A DNA stretch of 64,000 bases from Sordaria brevicollis (taxonomy: Eukaryota > Ascomycota > Sordariomycetes > Sordariales > Sordariaceae). The notes under the pieces were generated by a model. The model had not been told where the DNA came from, did no database searches, and was given only the letters and a program-made list of their open reading frames with translations. This document shows, in pieces, positions 1 to 10,752 of this stretch. Position numbers and translations under genes: made by a program. The stretch covers positions 496,001 to 560,000 of the forward strand of contig JAUTDP010000007.1 of NCBI GenBank assembly GCA_033439795.1, in the 5' to 3' direction. The first letter of the stretch is position 1. Each line of letters opens with the position of its first letter.

Positions 1-559
1 TCATCCATCTGGCCGCGTTTTGTGTAATTAGGCAAGTTCCTATGGGACGAGAAAGACGAGATGGGGCGATGTTCGTTAATGGGGTCGGGAACCTCCAACA
101 TGGCGTGACAATCGAACCACTCGGGAAGCCGCAGAGTGCTTGCCCCACGAGAAGCAGGTACCTCTGACGCTCAACATCAACATGGCATTTCAACCTTCAA
201 AAGCACCGTTTGTCCTCCGAACTCGACGTGTTCTAACATCGCATTTCAGCCTCCAATTATCTTGAGCTTATATACTCCTTGTTTGATTTGTGGTTGTCTT
301 GTTTGATCCGAGTTTCTTGTGGACATCAAGGTTCCCCGCTAACACTTACAACCTGCCCCACACCCCGCCATTCAAACAGTTCCACCAGCAACCACAGGCC
401 GTTTGACCACCACGGGCAGCTCAGCACTGACTGCGAGTTTCGAAACACCCGACGTTATTTCTGATTTCTCCTACAAAGTACCTCTACACACACTTCGTTG
501 TGACATCGAGTATCATATCCATATTCCCTCTTCGCTCGCAGAAGCAACAGCCAGTCACA
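1..559. other. Upstream region and leader of the protoglobin-like gene
   Basis: No gene is visible. The last 300 bases are pyrimidine-rich and C-rich, as expected for a fungal promoter and 5' leader, and run into the start context gtcacaATGG at 560. The short open frames here show no codon bias or recognisable motif. Confidence 0.5.
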
Positions 560-1551
560 ATGGCGCCTTCAACAACAAGCAGTTCAGGCTCTGCTAGAAC
601 CAGAGCCCCCATGCAGCACATCGACCGCAAGGAACTCTACACCAGTCTCGAGGCGCGCATTCGCTACCTCCATTCATTTCTTGATTTCGGTACCAGTAAG
701 TGAATCCAGAAGGGGGAACAGTCATAAATCGAATTGTCTAACCTCCCTTGTCAACCACAGATGACATCGAAGCCCTCTCCTCGGGCGCCAAGTACATCCA
801 AGCCCTGATCCCCGCCGTCGTCAACATCGTCTACAAGAAGCTTCTTCAGTACGACATTACAGCGCGCGCCTTCCAGACCCGCAGCACCGCCTTCGAGGGC
901 CCCATGGACGAGATCCCCAGCGAGGAAAGCCCCCAGATCATCCACCGCAAGATGTTCCTGCGCGCATACCTTAAGAAGCTATGCTCGGACCCGACGCAGA
1001 TGGAGTTCTGGGAGTACCTCGACAAGGTCGGCATGATGCACACGGGCCTGGGCCGCTCGCACCCGCTGCACATTGAGTACATCCACATTGGCGTCACGTT
1101 GGGCGTCATCCAAGACATTCTCAACGAGGCCATCCTCTCGCATCCCCGTCTGCCCATGCCTCGCAAGATAGCGTTTGTCAAGGCGTTGGGTAAAGTCATT
1201 TGGATCCAGAACGACTTGTTCACCAGGTGGTATGTACACGATGGTGAGGAGTTCACGGATGGCATGGACTTTGGCGAGGTGGAGAAGGAAGGGTTCTTGC
1301 ATGGCAAGAAGGTGCTGGACGAGACTGCAGAGGCTCACTCTTCTTCTTCACCTCCTGCCAATGGCTCGGGGTGTCCTTTCTCTGGCAGTGTCGAAAGTAA
1401 GGACTGGGCTGCGGCGTCTGGCAGTACGTGTCCTTTCTCTGGAGCCAGCAAGGCGATGGAGGGCCTCAGCATTAAGGATAAGAAGCCCGTGCTTGCGGCC
1501 AAGGACAACGAGGATGCCAGGTCTGATACCACGATCAAGCCGTCCGACTAA
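560..1551 (+). CDS. Protoglobin-like (globin-sensor fold) protein with C-terminal Cys-Pro motifs
   Basis: Two exons, 560-695 and 761-1551, with a 65-bp intron (GTAAGT...CCACAG) that splits an Asn codon; product 308 aa. The central region (about residues 18-235) is all-helical and matches, as I recall the family, the fungal protoglobin/globin-sensor group: the helices around IDRKELYTSLEARI, YIQALIPAVVNIVYKK and the His-rich stretch SHPLHIEYIHIGV are typical. Protoglobins bind heme and sense gas or redox state; whether this one binds heme is inference. The tail (about 236-308) is low-complexity and carries two CPFSG motifs at Cys250 and Cys269. Cys-Pro pairs are the core of heme-regulatory motifs, but they also occur by chance. 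The start at 560 is chosen because the other in-frame codon upstream of it is not ATG. No signal peptide or membrane segment is present, so a cytosolic protein is expected. Confidence 0.85.
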
Positions 1552-3030
1552 GGAAAACACCTTTGGCATTGATGTGAAAGGGGAATTGAGCGTGGTTGTA
1601 TTATGAAAGTCATGACTGGGTTGCATTTCCTTCCTCTTTTTTTTTTCTTTTTCTCGGTATCGTTGTTTCTGCTTTCTTGTACGGCAAGCGGGAGTATTCT
1701 TATGGTTTATCATTGATGAGGTGACGTGGCCAATTGACCTCTGGAGTGTGCAGAAAAGACAATGGCCTGTTGGAGTTAGGTTCATTCCACTTCATGTACT
1801 ATATCCACGGGTCATGGCCCTTTTTGTTGGTTCATAGACGATAGAGGCACTGCCAAATATTTTCCTTTAGCAAAAGCTTTCATCCATCATGTCTAGTAGG
1901 CGCAGACACATAAAGCAGCCATGTGCGTGGCGCATGCCAACTGTAAGTCAAGATGCTCTATGAAACATGGCTACACTTGACCACGTTCGTGGCTGAGTAT
2001 ACCCGAGTCATTGCGCCGCAGGTATCATATCTTTGACATCGTGGCCCCCGAACTCCAATGGCCAGTACAGATACGGCTCAACAAGACGAGAAATTATGCC
2101 AAAACTTTCATGGCTTCGAGATGTAACTATAGCTGTCCAGTCCAACCAAGCTCGGAGACCCCCGAGATTGTGAATGACACACAGAAAATATTATGTTGAA
2201 TCCTGTTCTACCCATATGGTTTGACTTCAGCACATCCAGAAGTTTTCTAAGCTCGCATCAAAGTTTGTCCGACACTGGGTAGAAGGCGGGAACTGACCCG
2301 AGCATTAACAGTGTCGATAGATAGATCTGACAATGTTTCTGGGTGACGTTGATGTTGCGATATAGGATTCTGCCGGTGTAATTATTCGCAGAAGTAAAAG
2401 GCACTGGGCATGTATGTGTCGATGACAAGGCCGTATGAGTGAAACAAACCTGTCAAGAAAGGAAGTCTACCCTTGAACGACGCTTCAGACCCCAAGACGC
2501 ATCAAACCCATTGTGCAACTGAACTGGAATTGTGTACCTTGGTTGAAGGGTATTGAAGTTGACAAGGTAAGCTGACGCGATACCACAGCGGCCTGAGCAA
2601 CTGGGAAGGGTGAGCATTGCCCAAGACAAGATGTAAGTCAAACAGCCAGATACGTCTGGGATGATAGCGAAGCTTGTCCCAACAGTCTTCCGGAAAAGGA
2701 AGTAGAACCAGCTCTTCTGGTCTAGTCATGGTCGTACTGTACCTGAAGGGTGAGTAAAGCTTTGTGTGAAGGCCATCTCCGCGATTCAATGGAAACGAAG
2801 CGATTCGCTAGGTGTCAGAACGACGATTGATGAAGTTTGAGATGGCTTCATGGCCATGACCCTCAAGAGAGTATAAAGATGCTTTCGAAGACAGGAAGAT
2901 GAAGGGCAAAAGCTGTTCGACAAGCTTCCACTCTTTGACAAACTTCTTCACTTGAAGATAATCAGTCACTAGACTGCCATCATTGACTTCCCATACACTC
3001 GTTAGCACGCTCTCTAAACGCACAGTCAAC
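1552..3030. other. Intergenic region between protoglobin-like and GH16 genes
   Basis: The first 250 bases are T-rich 3' untranslated sequence. The rest has no supported gene. The last 150 bases are the GH16 promoter and leader. Confidence 0.5.
2872..2878 (+). promoter_or_regulatory. TATA-box candidate for the GH16 gene
   Basis: The motif TATAAAG lies about 155 bases before the chosen ATG at 3031, in otherwise mixed sequence. This predicts a leader of about 120 bases. Confidence 0.4.
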
Positions 3031-4023
3031 ATGATGTTCTCCATCATCATAACCGCGTTCCTCTCCTTAACATGGGGCGCACTAGCAGCCCCTTCACACC
3101 ATCGCCGTAGCGGCATCGCCCTACCACCAGGTTACTCCCACATCCTCTTCCAAGACGACTTCTCCCTCCTCCCTTCTGGCTCCCAGCCCTCGCCCTCCAA
3201 ATGGATCATCGCCACAGGCACCTCCTACCCCAACGGCCCGGCCAATTGGGGTACCAACGAGGTGCAAACCTACACCAAGTCGCTCTCCAACATCAACATC
3301 ACCTCCCAGGGTACTTTACTCATCACTCCTTTGCGCGTCAGCAGCAGCAGTAGCAGCGGCAGCATCCCATCACTAGAGGACCACTGGACCTCCGCCCGCA
3401 TCGAAACCACCACCGACCACTTCTCCTGTCCCCCCGGCGGAAAACTTCTCATCTCCGCCTCCTTACGCTTCGGCTCCGCCCCATCCCCTTCCCAAATGGG
3501 CATCTGGCCCTCCTTCTGGGCCCTCGGGTCCGAGTTCCGCCGTTCCGGTCGCTACGACTCGTGGCCAGCGGCGGGGGAGATCGACATCGCCGAGAGCATC
3601 AACGGTTCGCCCGCCGTTTGGCAAAGTCTGCATTGCGGAACGGCGCCGGGAGGGCCGTGTAATGAGTTTGAGGGTTTGAGTAGTAGCACGCCGTTGGAGA
3701 CGGTGAGGGATGGGAGGACTTTTCATGTTTTTGGGGTGGAGATTGATAGGACGAATGCTGGGGGACATTGGAGGGGGGAAGAGTTGAGGTGGTTGGTTGA
3801 TGGGATACCCACGGTGACGATGAGGGGGGAGGAGATTGGGGATGAGAAGGCGTGGACGGCGGTGACGAGGCTTCCGAAATATTTGATTCTGAATGTGGCG
3901 GTTGGTGGGGATTTTCCGAATAATGTTGCGAATTTGGAGGGGGTGAAGACGCCGAATGGGAGGACGGTTGGGGGAGTGGAGGCGGGGTTGGAGGTTGAGT
4001 GGGTGGGTGTTTTCAGTACTTAG
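3031..4023 (+). CDS. Secreted GH16 family endo-beta-glucanase (laminarinase-like)
   Basis: Intronless, 330 aa. An N-terminal hydrophobic signal peptide ends near ALAA-P (residue 20). The rest is one GH16 beta-jelly-roll domain. The catalytic motif is GEIDIAES, with Glu183 as nucleophile, Asp185 and Glu188 as acid/base. The ExDxxE spacing is that of the beta-bulge laminarinase type. Also typical are the early N-E-V-Q-T-Y segment (about residue 76), MGIWPSFWALG ahead of the catalytic strand, and the late YLILNVAVGGDFPNN. The expected reaction is hydrolysis of beta-1,3 or mixed 1,3/1,4 glucans outside the cell; exact specificity cannot be read from sequence. There is no GPI signal or carbohydrate-binding module. 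The frame continues upstream of 3031 without ATG, which fixes the start at 3031 (or the next codon, 3034). Third-position usage flips from C to G/T near 3,640, within one uninterrupted frame. Confidence 0.92.
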   Translation: MMFSIIITAFLSLTWGALAAPSHHRRSGIALPPGYSHILFQDDFSLLPSGSQPSPSKWIIATGTSYPNGPANWGTNEVQTYTKSLSNINITSQGTLLITPLRVSSSSSSGSIPSLEDHWTSARIETTTDHFSCPPGGKLLISASLRFGSAPSPSQMGIWPSFWALGSEFRRSGRYDSWPAAGEIDIAESINGSPAVWQSLHCGTAPGGPCNEFEGLSSSTPLETVRDGRTFHVFGVEIDRTNAGGHWRGEELRWLVDGIPTVTMRGEEIGDEKAWTAVTRLPKYLILNVAVGGDFPNNVANLEGVKTPNGRTVGGVEAGLEVEWVGVFST

Positions 4024-5206
4024 GTTGATGATGGGCATTGAGTTCAGCATAAGTGAGGTGGTGATGAGGAATATGTGATACTGCTGATCGGATTTCACAT
4101 TTTGGGCATCTTCGGCCTCTAATATCGATGGAATTGGGACGGCATGGTAGATCGGATGTCGGCAGGGCCTGTTGGAGTCGAATGGGATGGAGAACGTGAG
4201 TTGCTTTTTGAGAAAAGCGCGAGAAATGATAGACCTACAGGTTTCAAAGTGACCGCAAAATAATTGGATCGTGTTTCAGGACTCGGACGGAGCAAGATGG
4301 GATGAACCAATCCGCACAGACATGACGCCGATTGACAGGCGATGCCAGTCGGTGATCTTGCGCTGTCGGGCGTTTGCTGCGACCTTTCGAAACGTCAAAG
4401 ACTCCAGTGCCTCCTCCACCCCCGCAGTAGCATTCGGAGCAAAGCGAGGGCGCTAACAGAAACCACAGAGATTCCTTGCAGGAACTGTTAGTGATACCCC
4501 TGATCACCGTCACATTCCTCTCCGAGGGTCATCCAGGTCGCAATTCAGGTACCATCCCCTTGTTTGACCATGAACCCGTTCTCCCCGCCCATCTACAAGT
4601 ATCGGCCCCACAGTACACATGGTTCGCGATACAATCGAACCGCTTGGCAGAAGCGATCTTCTTCCGCGGTTCCAAATGCGCCGCCTTTCTGTGCCGGAGG
4701 AAGGGGTGAAGGCTTTAATATAAGTAAAGAAGGCCGCGACGGGCCATGGCCCCCCTCCCCCCAGGTTGATTCCCGTATACTATTCTGAGAAGAATCCTTC
4801 TTCGTCAGCCCGTGTTTCCAAACCAGCCCTCCTCACATTCCTTTTTGTCTCTTCCGAACCCGGTGTTCGCTTTCTTCTTCGATACCCCCAGCTTTTGCGG
4901 TGCATTTGCCCTAGCTTTTGGCATCTAGCATTCTTTCAATTCAAACGCTCCCTTGTTTTTTTGCAAGCAGAAGCGACGGGAAGAAGGAGGTTCAGTCAAA
5001 TAGGTGAAGCTGTGCTTCAGATCTTTGGGAGATATCCTCACCTCAAATCTCACCTTCATCGCCTACTTTCTCTTCACACGCTTCATCAACCATTGTCGCT
5101 GGTTCGACATTCTCACGCCCAAACGGTACTCTCCTCTCTCGCCAAATCTCCAGAAACGTCGTAGCATTGTCGTCTTCGAGACCCCTGCAAAAATTTACCA
5201 AAACAA
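4024..5206. other. Intergenic region and long pyrimidine-rich leader of the knot-peptide gene
   Basis: No gene supported between 4,024 and about 4,710. From about 4,745 to 5,206 the sense strand is strongly C/T-rich, typical of a filamentous-fungal 5' leader, preceded by a TATA-like motif at 4,716. The leader would be about 450 bases long, with several short upstream frames. Confidence 0.45.
4716..4724 (+). promoter_or_regulatory. TATA-like motif upstream of the knot-peptide gene
   Basis: TAATATAAG sits directly before the start of a long C/T-rich tract that runs to the ATG at 5207. It would make the leader about 450 bases. Confidence 0.35.
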
Positions 5207-5522
5207 ATGAAGGCCTCCATCGTCCTCGTCTCCTTCCTCGGCCTGGTCTCCGGCATGGCCCTTCCCGGTATCCGTCTCAGTCCCAGTGGCGCTAAGCCGC
5301 AACCCCGATCGCTCTTCAGGCGTGAAGCCAAGTTGGACTATCGTTATGCCCAGCCGGTATGTTTTCCTCCATCTCCCGCACAGGATAACATGAGCTTGAA
5401 TTAACCCTTTGACCTAGGCATGCCGTGCTATCCTCACTACATGCAGAGCCACGTCGGACTGCTGCTCGGGGATGAAGTGCGTGAGCGCTGATGGCGAGTC
5501 GGTTTGCACTCCTAGCGACTGA
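5207..5522 (+). CDS. Secreted cystine-knot-type (knottin-like) peptide precursor
   Basis: Two exons, 5207-5356 and 5418-5522, with a 61-bp phase-0 intron (GTATGT...ACCTAG); product 84 aa. Residues 1-18 form a signal peptide. A dibasic Arg-Arg at 38-39 is a likely Kex2 site, which would release a mature peptide of about 45 residues. Six cysteines lie only in exon 2, at residues 52, 59, 65, 66, 71 and 80. The spacing C-x6-C-x5-CC-x4-C-x8-C is the classic inhibitor-cystine-knot pattern, seen in fungal small secreted proteins, plant knottins and animal peptides. The role cannot be told from sequence: effector, antimicrobial or signalling are all possible. Splicing is inferred from consensus sites, and it is strongly supported because it is what brings the full cysteine pattern into frame. 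Confidence 0.75.
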
Positions 5523-7490
5523 GTCAATCCGGAAGGATGGAGTGGATGTTGATCGGAGTTGGATGGAGCCACTGGTGGCTATTGATTCGGCTTGCATGGT
5601 CTGGCCTGGAGGAGCTGCTGTATCTCAGCTGGGACTGGGACTCGGGTCGTCAAAATTTCTTTCTTTGTTGATATTCGGACACAATTTGTGTCTTTTGAAA
5701 AGCAAACAAATTCCTTCGGGCAGAGGGGGTGCGGTGGAGGGCTGCTTCGGTTAGCATCTCAGAAAGCATGATATGGCATGGGATGGCATGGGATGGTCGG
5801 ACGAAATGGAAAGAGGAAACTATAGCATGGGCTCGACGGCGTCAATGTCAAATTTAGAGATGTGAAGTCAAAAAAGTGTATCCCAATTCTGATACATCAG
5901 ACCGAACATCGTTTTCGTAACTACTGTTGAACTGGCACAAAGGCTGAACAGGAAGCCGTTTATGTCCAAGCATTAGCATGCTAAGTATGTAGTGAACAAG
6001 ACTTTTTCAAATATGTCAGCCAATGGTTGACTTTTACTAGACTTATTCGGGAGCTCATCTTTGAGATGAATAACTAACTCAGCATCATGAACCGCCATCA
6101 GCGGCTACGATGGAAAGTGGGAAATGAATGGTTCAAAATATAGGTGTGAACAAGCGATTTTCCATAGATGAAATTGTTGGAATGCCGTCGGTCCATGTTC
6201 CTGTTTTTTGAAACTTCGTGTGGGACTTGTGCTACTTTTGAAATATGGCGAGGAGTTGTTGAAAGGTGAGAAGTCAGAGAAGGTGCTCGTGCCTTTCTGG
6301 GAAACCATATCAGACTTCAGGCAGCTCCACTTTTGGATAGTAACTGACCAATGAAATTCTATGTTTGGATAAGATTACGTCACACTATTGGTTGGTCTTG
6401 GAAGCATGCGGGTCCAGTGTCGGACTTCCCTTGCAGCTCTTTGGCACCTCGATTCACACACTCAACATTTTCTTCTCCGTCTCTATTCTTTGCATCGTCA
6501 ATTCGTCATCACTCGAAAAAAATGAAGACTTCACCAACTCCTCAACAATTCGCACGCAGGATTCCAGATGTGTCCGCTAAATCGCCTTAGGGTATCTTCC
6601 TTCCGCTCACCGGAAAGCGCGGGCGGCATTGCAATACAGCATGCTACGATATCGGGCCATGTCCCTCCCCCCCAGAACAATGGATAGTGTATGGTGAATT
6701 CTTCCATGCCAAGATCCTCACTTGTCAAGTTGGACCAATTGCTAATGCTTCTCGCAACAGATCCTGTTCAACTATGTTCAACCGGTACCTTAATCGATGA
6801 AATCGTGTTCTGTTCACTGATCGATGCCATTAGAACACACCAGAGAACCATTTCTGCCTCCAACGGCAAGCATGGCTCAAGCTAATACTCGACAGTTTGA
6901 GGCTTTCACTGTTCATCCGTACAGCCAACTCCCATACGGACACTTCAGAATGCAGGTGGAGACTAGCACCCATCAAACAGAGATGATATGGCATTCACAG
7001 CCGAGAGAATATCTTTTACCGGGTCGTCCGGGACTGACTTCCGAGCACAATGTTCCGTTATGCTAACTACCAAAGGCGGAAGTAGACCGAGAACAAAGAA
7101 CATTACCCAGCAGCTACATTGTTCGTCGAAGACTTCGTCTAAAATGGGGTTTGTGGCGTCATCTCGCGTATACGTGCTCTTTGAGTTCAGAGAACAATTC
7201 CATTGAAGATGGGCACCAACCTTGTCCGTCGACCAGGTTGCCAAAGCAGCATGGTTGTTCAACCGCTGCTTTGTGAACAGAAAGACTCCATGTCGCCGGC
7301 ATGAACTTCTATAAACTCTTGACCTCTCTCGACTTTCGAGATCCGGAAAAAAGTCTCCTCATCAAGCAAACCAACTCCGAATACGTACGACAAAAGCCAA
7401 TAACAACCCTCACATCCGACAAAGTCAGTAACAGCGAGCACAGTAACAACGATCACACCCGACACTAGTCCGTATCAACTTTCAGCAACC
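5523..7490. other. Intergenic region without a supported gene
   Basis: 3' sequence of the knot-peptide gene includes a short tandem (period 10, GGCATGGGAT) near 5,770-5,800. From there to 7,490 no frame shows coding character; the last 200 bases are the C/A-rich leader of the kinase-like gene. Confidence 0.45.
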
Positions 7491-8780
7491 ATGTCCCAGT
7501 CCAACACCCGAGCCTATCTCTTCAAGTTCAGAGGATCCGACTATGTCTTCTGCAAAACGGCCGGTCATGGCGCCGAATGCCAAGCCCAAATCGTCCAGAA
7601 GGTCAGCACAGGTGAGCTCCTCATCCGCAAGGTGAGCAAGCATAGGCTGGACTACATGAAATGCTCCGATCCCCACGAGTTTCGTATCGTCCAAGACTAC
7701 CTCAGTAAGCCGCCCCTTGTTCCTGGTCTTGTACCCCTGATTCCAAAGCTCTACGGTCACGAGAAGCTCCCGGCCAAAGGGGAGAAATTTCACCTTGTTT
7801 CCTACTGGCAGCTCCTGAATGGCGGCGCTTTGAAGGACCTTATCCTCACCAAATTCAACAGTCTCAAGCACTCGCGTTACGATCCCAATGTCCGCATCCC
7901 AGCCCGACTCATCGTCCGCATGATCCACCAGGTATTCAGCTCTCTTCAGCACATGTATACCGTCAACCCAGACACTCCCATCTTCCATAGAGACTTACAC
8001 GCCAATAACGTTTGGATGCACTTGCCTACCACCAGCAACGGCGAACTCAGCGCTATTCCCGATTTCTACCTAGGCGACTTCGGCTACGCAGGCTGGCCCT
8101 ATGGTTTCACTACTAACCACTGGGCCACCCGCGACATCGAGCAAGTTATGTTTTTCGCTCACCTCATGATCTCGGCGAACCTCCCCGAGGCATACCGCCC
8201 GCCGAAAGACATGAAGGTGCCGAACCCAAATATTCCCAACCGTGGCAACATTCCTAACGACGCCCCCATGACCGCCGTCCTCAGGATGTACTACAGCTTC
8301 TGCGAAGAAATCAACAGCTGGAAACTAGAAAACTCACGCTTCTTCAGAAAAGCATCCTGCCCGCCGCCTGATCTGATGGGAATGATCCGCAAAGCCGAGG
8401 CACTCGAAAAACAGCTCAGCCCTTCTCTCACCGGTACCCTGACAATGAACATGTCCGGCATGGACGAGTCCAAAGACCCACGCGTGGTGCAGTTCTACAA
8501 CGAAATGAAGGGGCGTGCCTTGATGAAGGTTTCAGCCCAGCCGCTGACCATGACCGGCACGGTCCAGACCTGCTTGACGCCCATGGTGGGTACTAACCCC
8601 GTCAAGGTTCACGGCCCGTTCTATCTCGCCGAGAAGCGGTTCGGTAAGTGGGAGGCAATTGATAACCAGACTTATCACCGCCCTGGCAAGACTAGAGGCA
8701 GCGGAAGGGGATTGAGGGCTCTGTCTGACAGCCCTGATGAGGATGGCGAGAGTGATTCCGAACCGGAGGTCGCTCAGTAA
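7491..8780 (+). CDS. Protein-kinase-like domain protein
   Basis: Intronless, 429 aa, start context gcaaccATGTCC. The C-lobe is clear: catalytic loop HRDLHANN with Asp168 and Asn173, and the metal-binding DFG at 196-198 followed by GYAGWPYG and a TRDIEQ helix. The N-lobe is weak. The glycine loop is reduced to GHGAEC (about 25-30), and Lys47 in LLIRK and Glu63 are only candidates for the VAIK lysine and helix-C glutamate. This layout resembles the lineage-expanded kinase-like families of filamentous fungi rather than a conserved signalling kinase. The tail (about 405-429) is acidic (SDSPDEDGESDSEPE) and could be phosphorylated. No signal peptide or membrane segment. Catalysis is plausible because HRD and DFG are intact, but not certain. 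Confidence 0.8.
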   Translation: MSQSNTRAYLFKFRGSDYVFCKTAGHGAECQAQIVQKVSTGELLIRKVSKHRLDYMKCSDPHEFRIVQDYLSKPPLVPGLVPLIPKLYGHEKLPAKGEKFHLVSYWQLLNGGALKDLILTKFNSLKHSRYDPNVRIPARLIVRMIHQVFSSLQHMYTVNPDTPIFHRDLHANNVWMHLPTTSNGELSAIPDFYLGDFGYAGWPYGFTTNHWATRDIEQVMFFAHLMISANLPEAYRPPKDMKVPNPNIPNRGNIPNDAPMTAVLRMYYSFCEEINSWKLENSRFFRKASCPPPDLMGMIRKAEALEKQLSPSLTGTLTMNMSGMDESKDPRVVQFYNEMKGRALMKVSAQPLTMTGTVQTCLTPMVGTNPVKVHGPFYLAEKRFGKWEAIDNQTYHRPGKTRGSGRGLRALSDSPDEDGESDSEPEVAQ

Positions 8781-9666
8781 GCCCAGGGCTTGTGTCGCGG
8801 AGTGAATTTTTAGGAAGTAGCCCGACGGAATGGTGAGTAAGAAGTGTTGATAGAGTTAGGTTCCGCTGGCTTCTTGTTCTCTGCTTTTTTTAGAGTTTTC
8901 GGCAGGTGCTCTCTTGTTCTGGTAGACTTGGGCGTAGAGCAGGTCTCTTGCCATCTTTGTTTTGGTGGCTTAGATTTGCGCTTGTTAGTAGAGATCAATT
9001 TGATCGAGATCCGAGTTAGAATAAAATTGCTTTATTATCAAGAGAATATGTTCCAAATTGATATCGTGCGTGACATGTGTGACTGCTAACTAATACCCAT
9101 ATCGTGACCTATATGTTGGTTCCATCACGTCCAAAATCTCATTCTATGTCATACGTTAATCGTCGAGCCGCCCCCTGAACACTCCTCACTACGAGGCTAG
9201 AATGACCCCGGCTCGTTGGGACTATTTATGTTCTACCACGGCCCGCTAAGATGCAATAATAGCAAACATTCCTTAACCGACATAGAAGAGGGTTAGATCC
9301 ATCTGCAGTTGGACTTCGAGATCTGGGCAACCCCGCAAAGGAGGCTGAAAGCTATTGCTGTAGCTGGTATGTCTAGACTGCTGAGGGGACGCATTCTGTT
9401 GAAGTTTAGTTGCCGTGGCTTACATGATGTACAGTACACTCGACAACGACGGCTCAAAAGTGATGTATCCATCAAGATGTATTGCATCGGTCTTGGTGAG
9501 CGGAAGACGGCAGAAGAAACGAGCAAAGAATATGCCGAAGATATGTGAAGCCAGCGATAATTACCTATATAGAGAACTTGGGACAGCTTTCATGAAATTC
9601 TATCCATACCCAACCACCATCACTCTCCTATACCCCAACCCAGGACTCCAAGCAAAGAAAACCAAA
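8781..9666. other. Intergenic region between kinase-like and six-Cys secreted protein genes
   Basis: T-rich 3' sequence to about 9,060, then unremarkable sequence and a promoter with a TATATAG motif at 9,566. No gene supported. Confidence 0.45.
9566..9572 (+). promoter_or_regulatory. TATA-box candidate for the six-Cys secreted protein gene
   Basis: TATATAG lies 101 bases before the ATG at 9667, which predicts a leader of about 70 bases. Confidence 0.4.
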
Positions 9667-10508
9667 ATGGTCCACCTCCCAACCTCCCTCTCCCTCGCGG
9701 CCACGCTGAGCTTCCTCACCCTCATCGCCGCAGCTCCCACCACTCCTACCACAACCTCAACCTCAGATATATTCTCCTTCGCCAAATGGGTCAACGACCT
9801 AATCACCCACCCAGACACTGCCCTCAGCCCGGAAGAGGCATGGCAAGCCTACCTTGACACTCTCAACTCGACTTCAGTAGCCATCGAGGCAGCTAATGAT
9901 AAGGCCGAAAAGCGATGGGATGCCGCGGTGCAATGTAATGATTTTGCGCCTGGTCCTGCTTGGGTGAGTTTCTTTTCTTTCCCCCCTATTTCCTCCCCTA
10001 CTCTCTCCCTTTTTCCCCTCCCCCCTTTTCCCTTCCCTCGAAGATCCAAACCACCAGAACATGGGAGGTACATACATACCTGTAGACATAATAGGAAAGA
10101 GAGAATAGGAGCTAATAAAGAAGGAAAATAACAAAGGCACCCGATGCAGTCTGGTGCATCAACTACCTCGCCGCCAAGGGGTCTACCGCATGCGTGGTTA
10201 ATGATGTCTCTTACTTTTGTACGCATGGGCGAGCGAGGATTACGGGCGTTTCGGGGGGCGGGAGACCGGAGAGTAGCTGGTGAGTCTTTTTTTTTTTTTT
10301 TTTTCCTTTCTCCAAGTTGATGTGAATGTGTTGGTAAAGAATGCAAGTGGCTGACATGAGGTTTCTGCGATGGATACGTAGTCAGGACGCGGCTCAAACC
10401 GCTGGTCTCATAATGGACACTTGCACCAGGTCGAATCAGTATGTGGAAGGATCGAGGATGAACGTGAGGGCTGGGGTGCAGATGTATGTTCATATTCGGG
10501 CTCCCTAG
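9667..10508 (+). CDS. Small secreted protein with six cysteines
   Basis: Three exons, 9667-9963, 10137-10279 and 10382-10508; product 188 aa. The first intron is 173 bp (GTGAGT...AAAG), the second 102 bp (GTGAGT...CGTAG) with a long T run. The second intron splits a Cys codon. A signal peptide of about 22 residues (ending IAAAP) is followed by a helical, Asp/Glu-rich segment. A cysteine-rich domain then holds all six Cys: one late in exon 1, three in exon 2 (WCINYL, ACVV, FCTHG) and two in exon 3 (SSCQDAA, DTCTRSN). The motif order W-C-I-N, S-S-C-Q-D and M-D-T-C-T recalls a family of secreted ascomycete proteins of unknown function that I cannot name. Extracellular location is supported; function is unknown. 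The first acceptor (AAAG) is the least certain splice site; it is the one that keeps the frame open. Confidence 0.7.
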
Positions 10509-10752
10509 TTGGAAGCAAGAGTTCAACGGGAGGTACCTTTTCGATTATATCATGGAACCTCGTCCACTGCTCATAGCCCCTAGAGATTGGCCAAGCTCTG
10601 CGTATTAGTTGTGTGATTCCCTTTCGCATTAATTCCATCTGATACCCTGAAAACTCCAAAGTGGACGTTGGCATGTACATCTTCTACATTATGCACGCCT
10701 TCTCTTTCCCTATTTCCTTCCTCTTCCGTTTCCCCCTGCCACAACCTAACCC

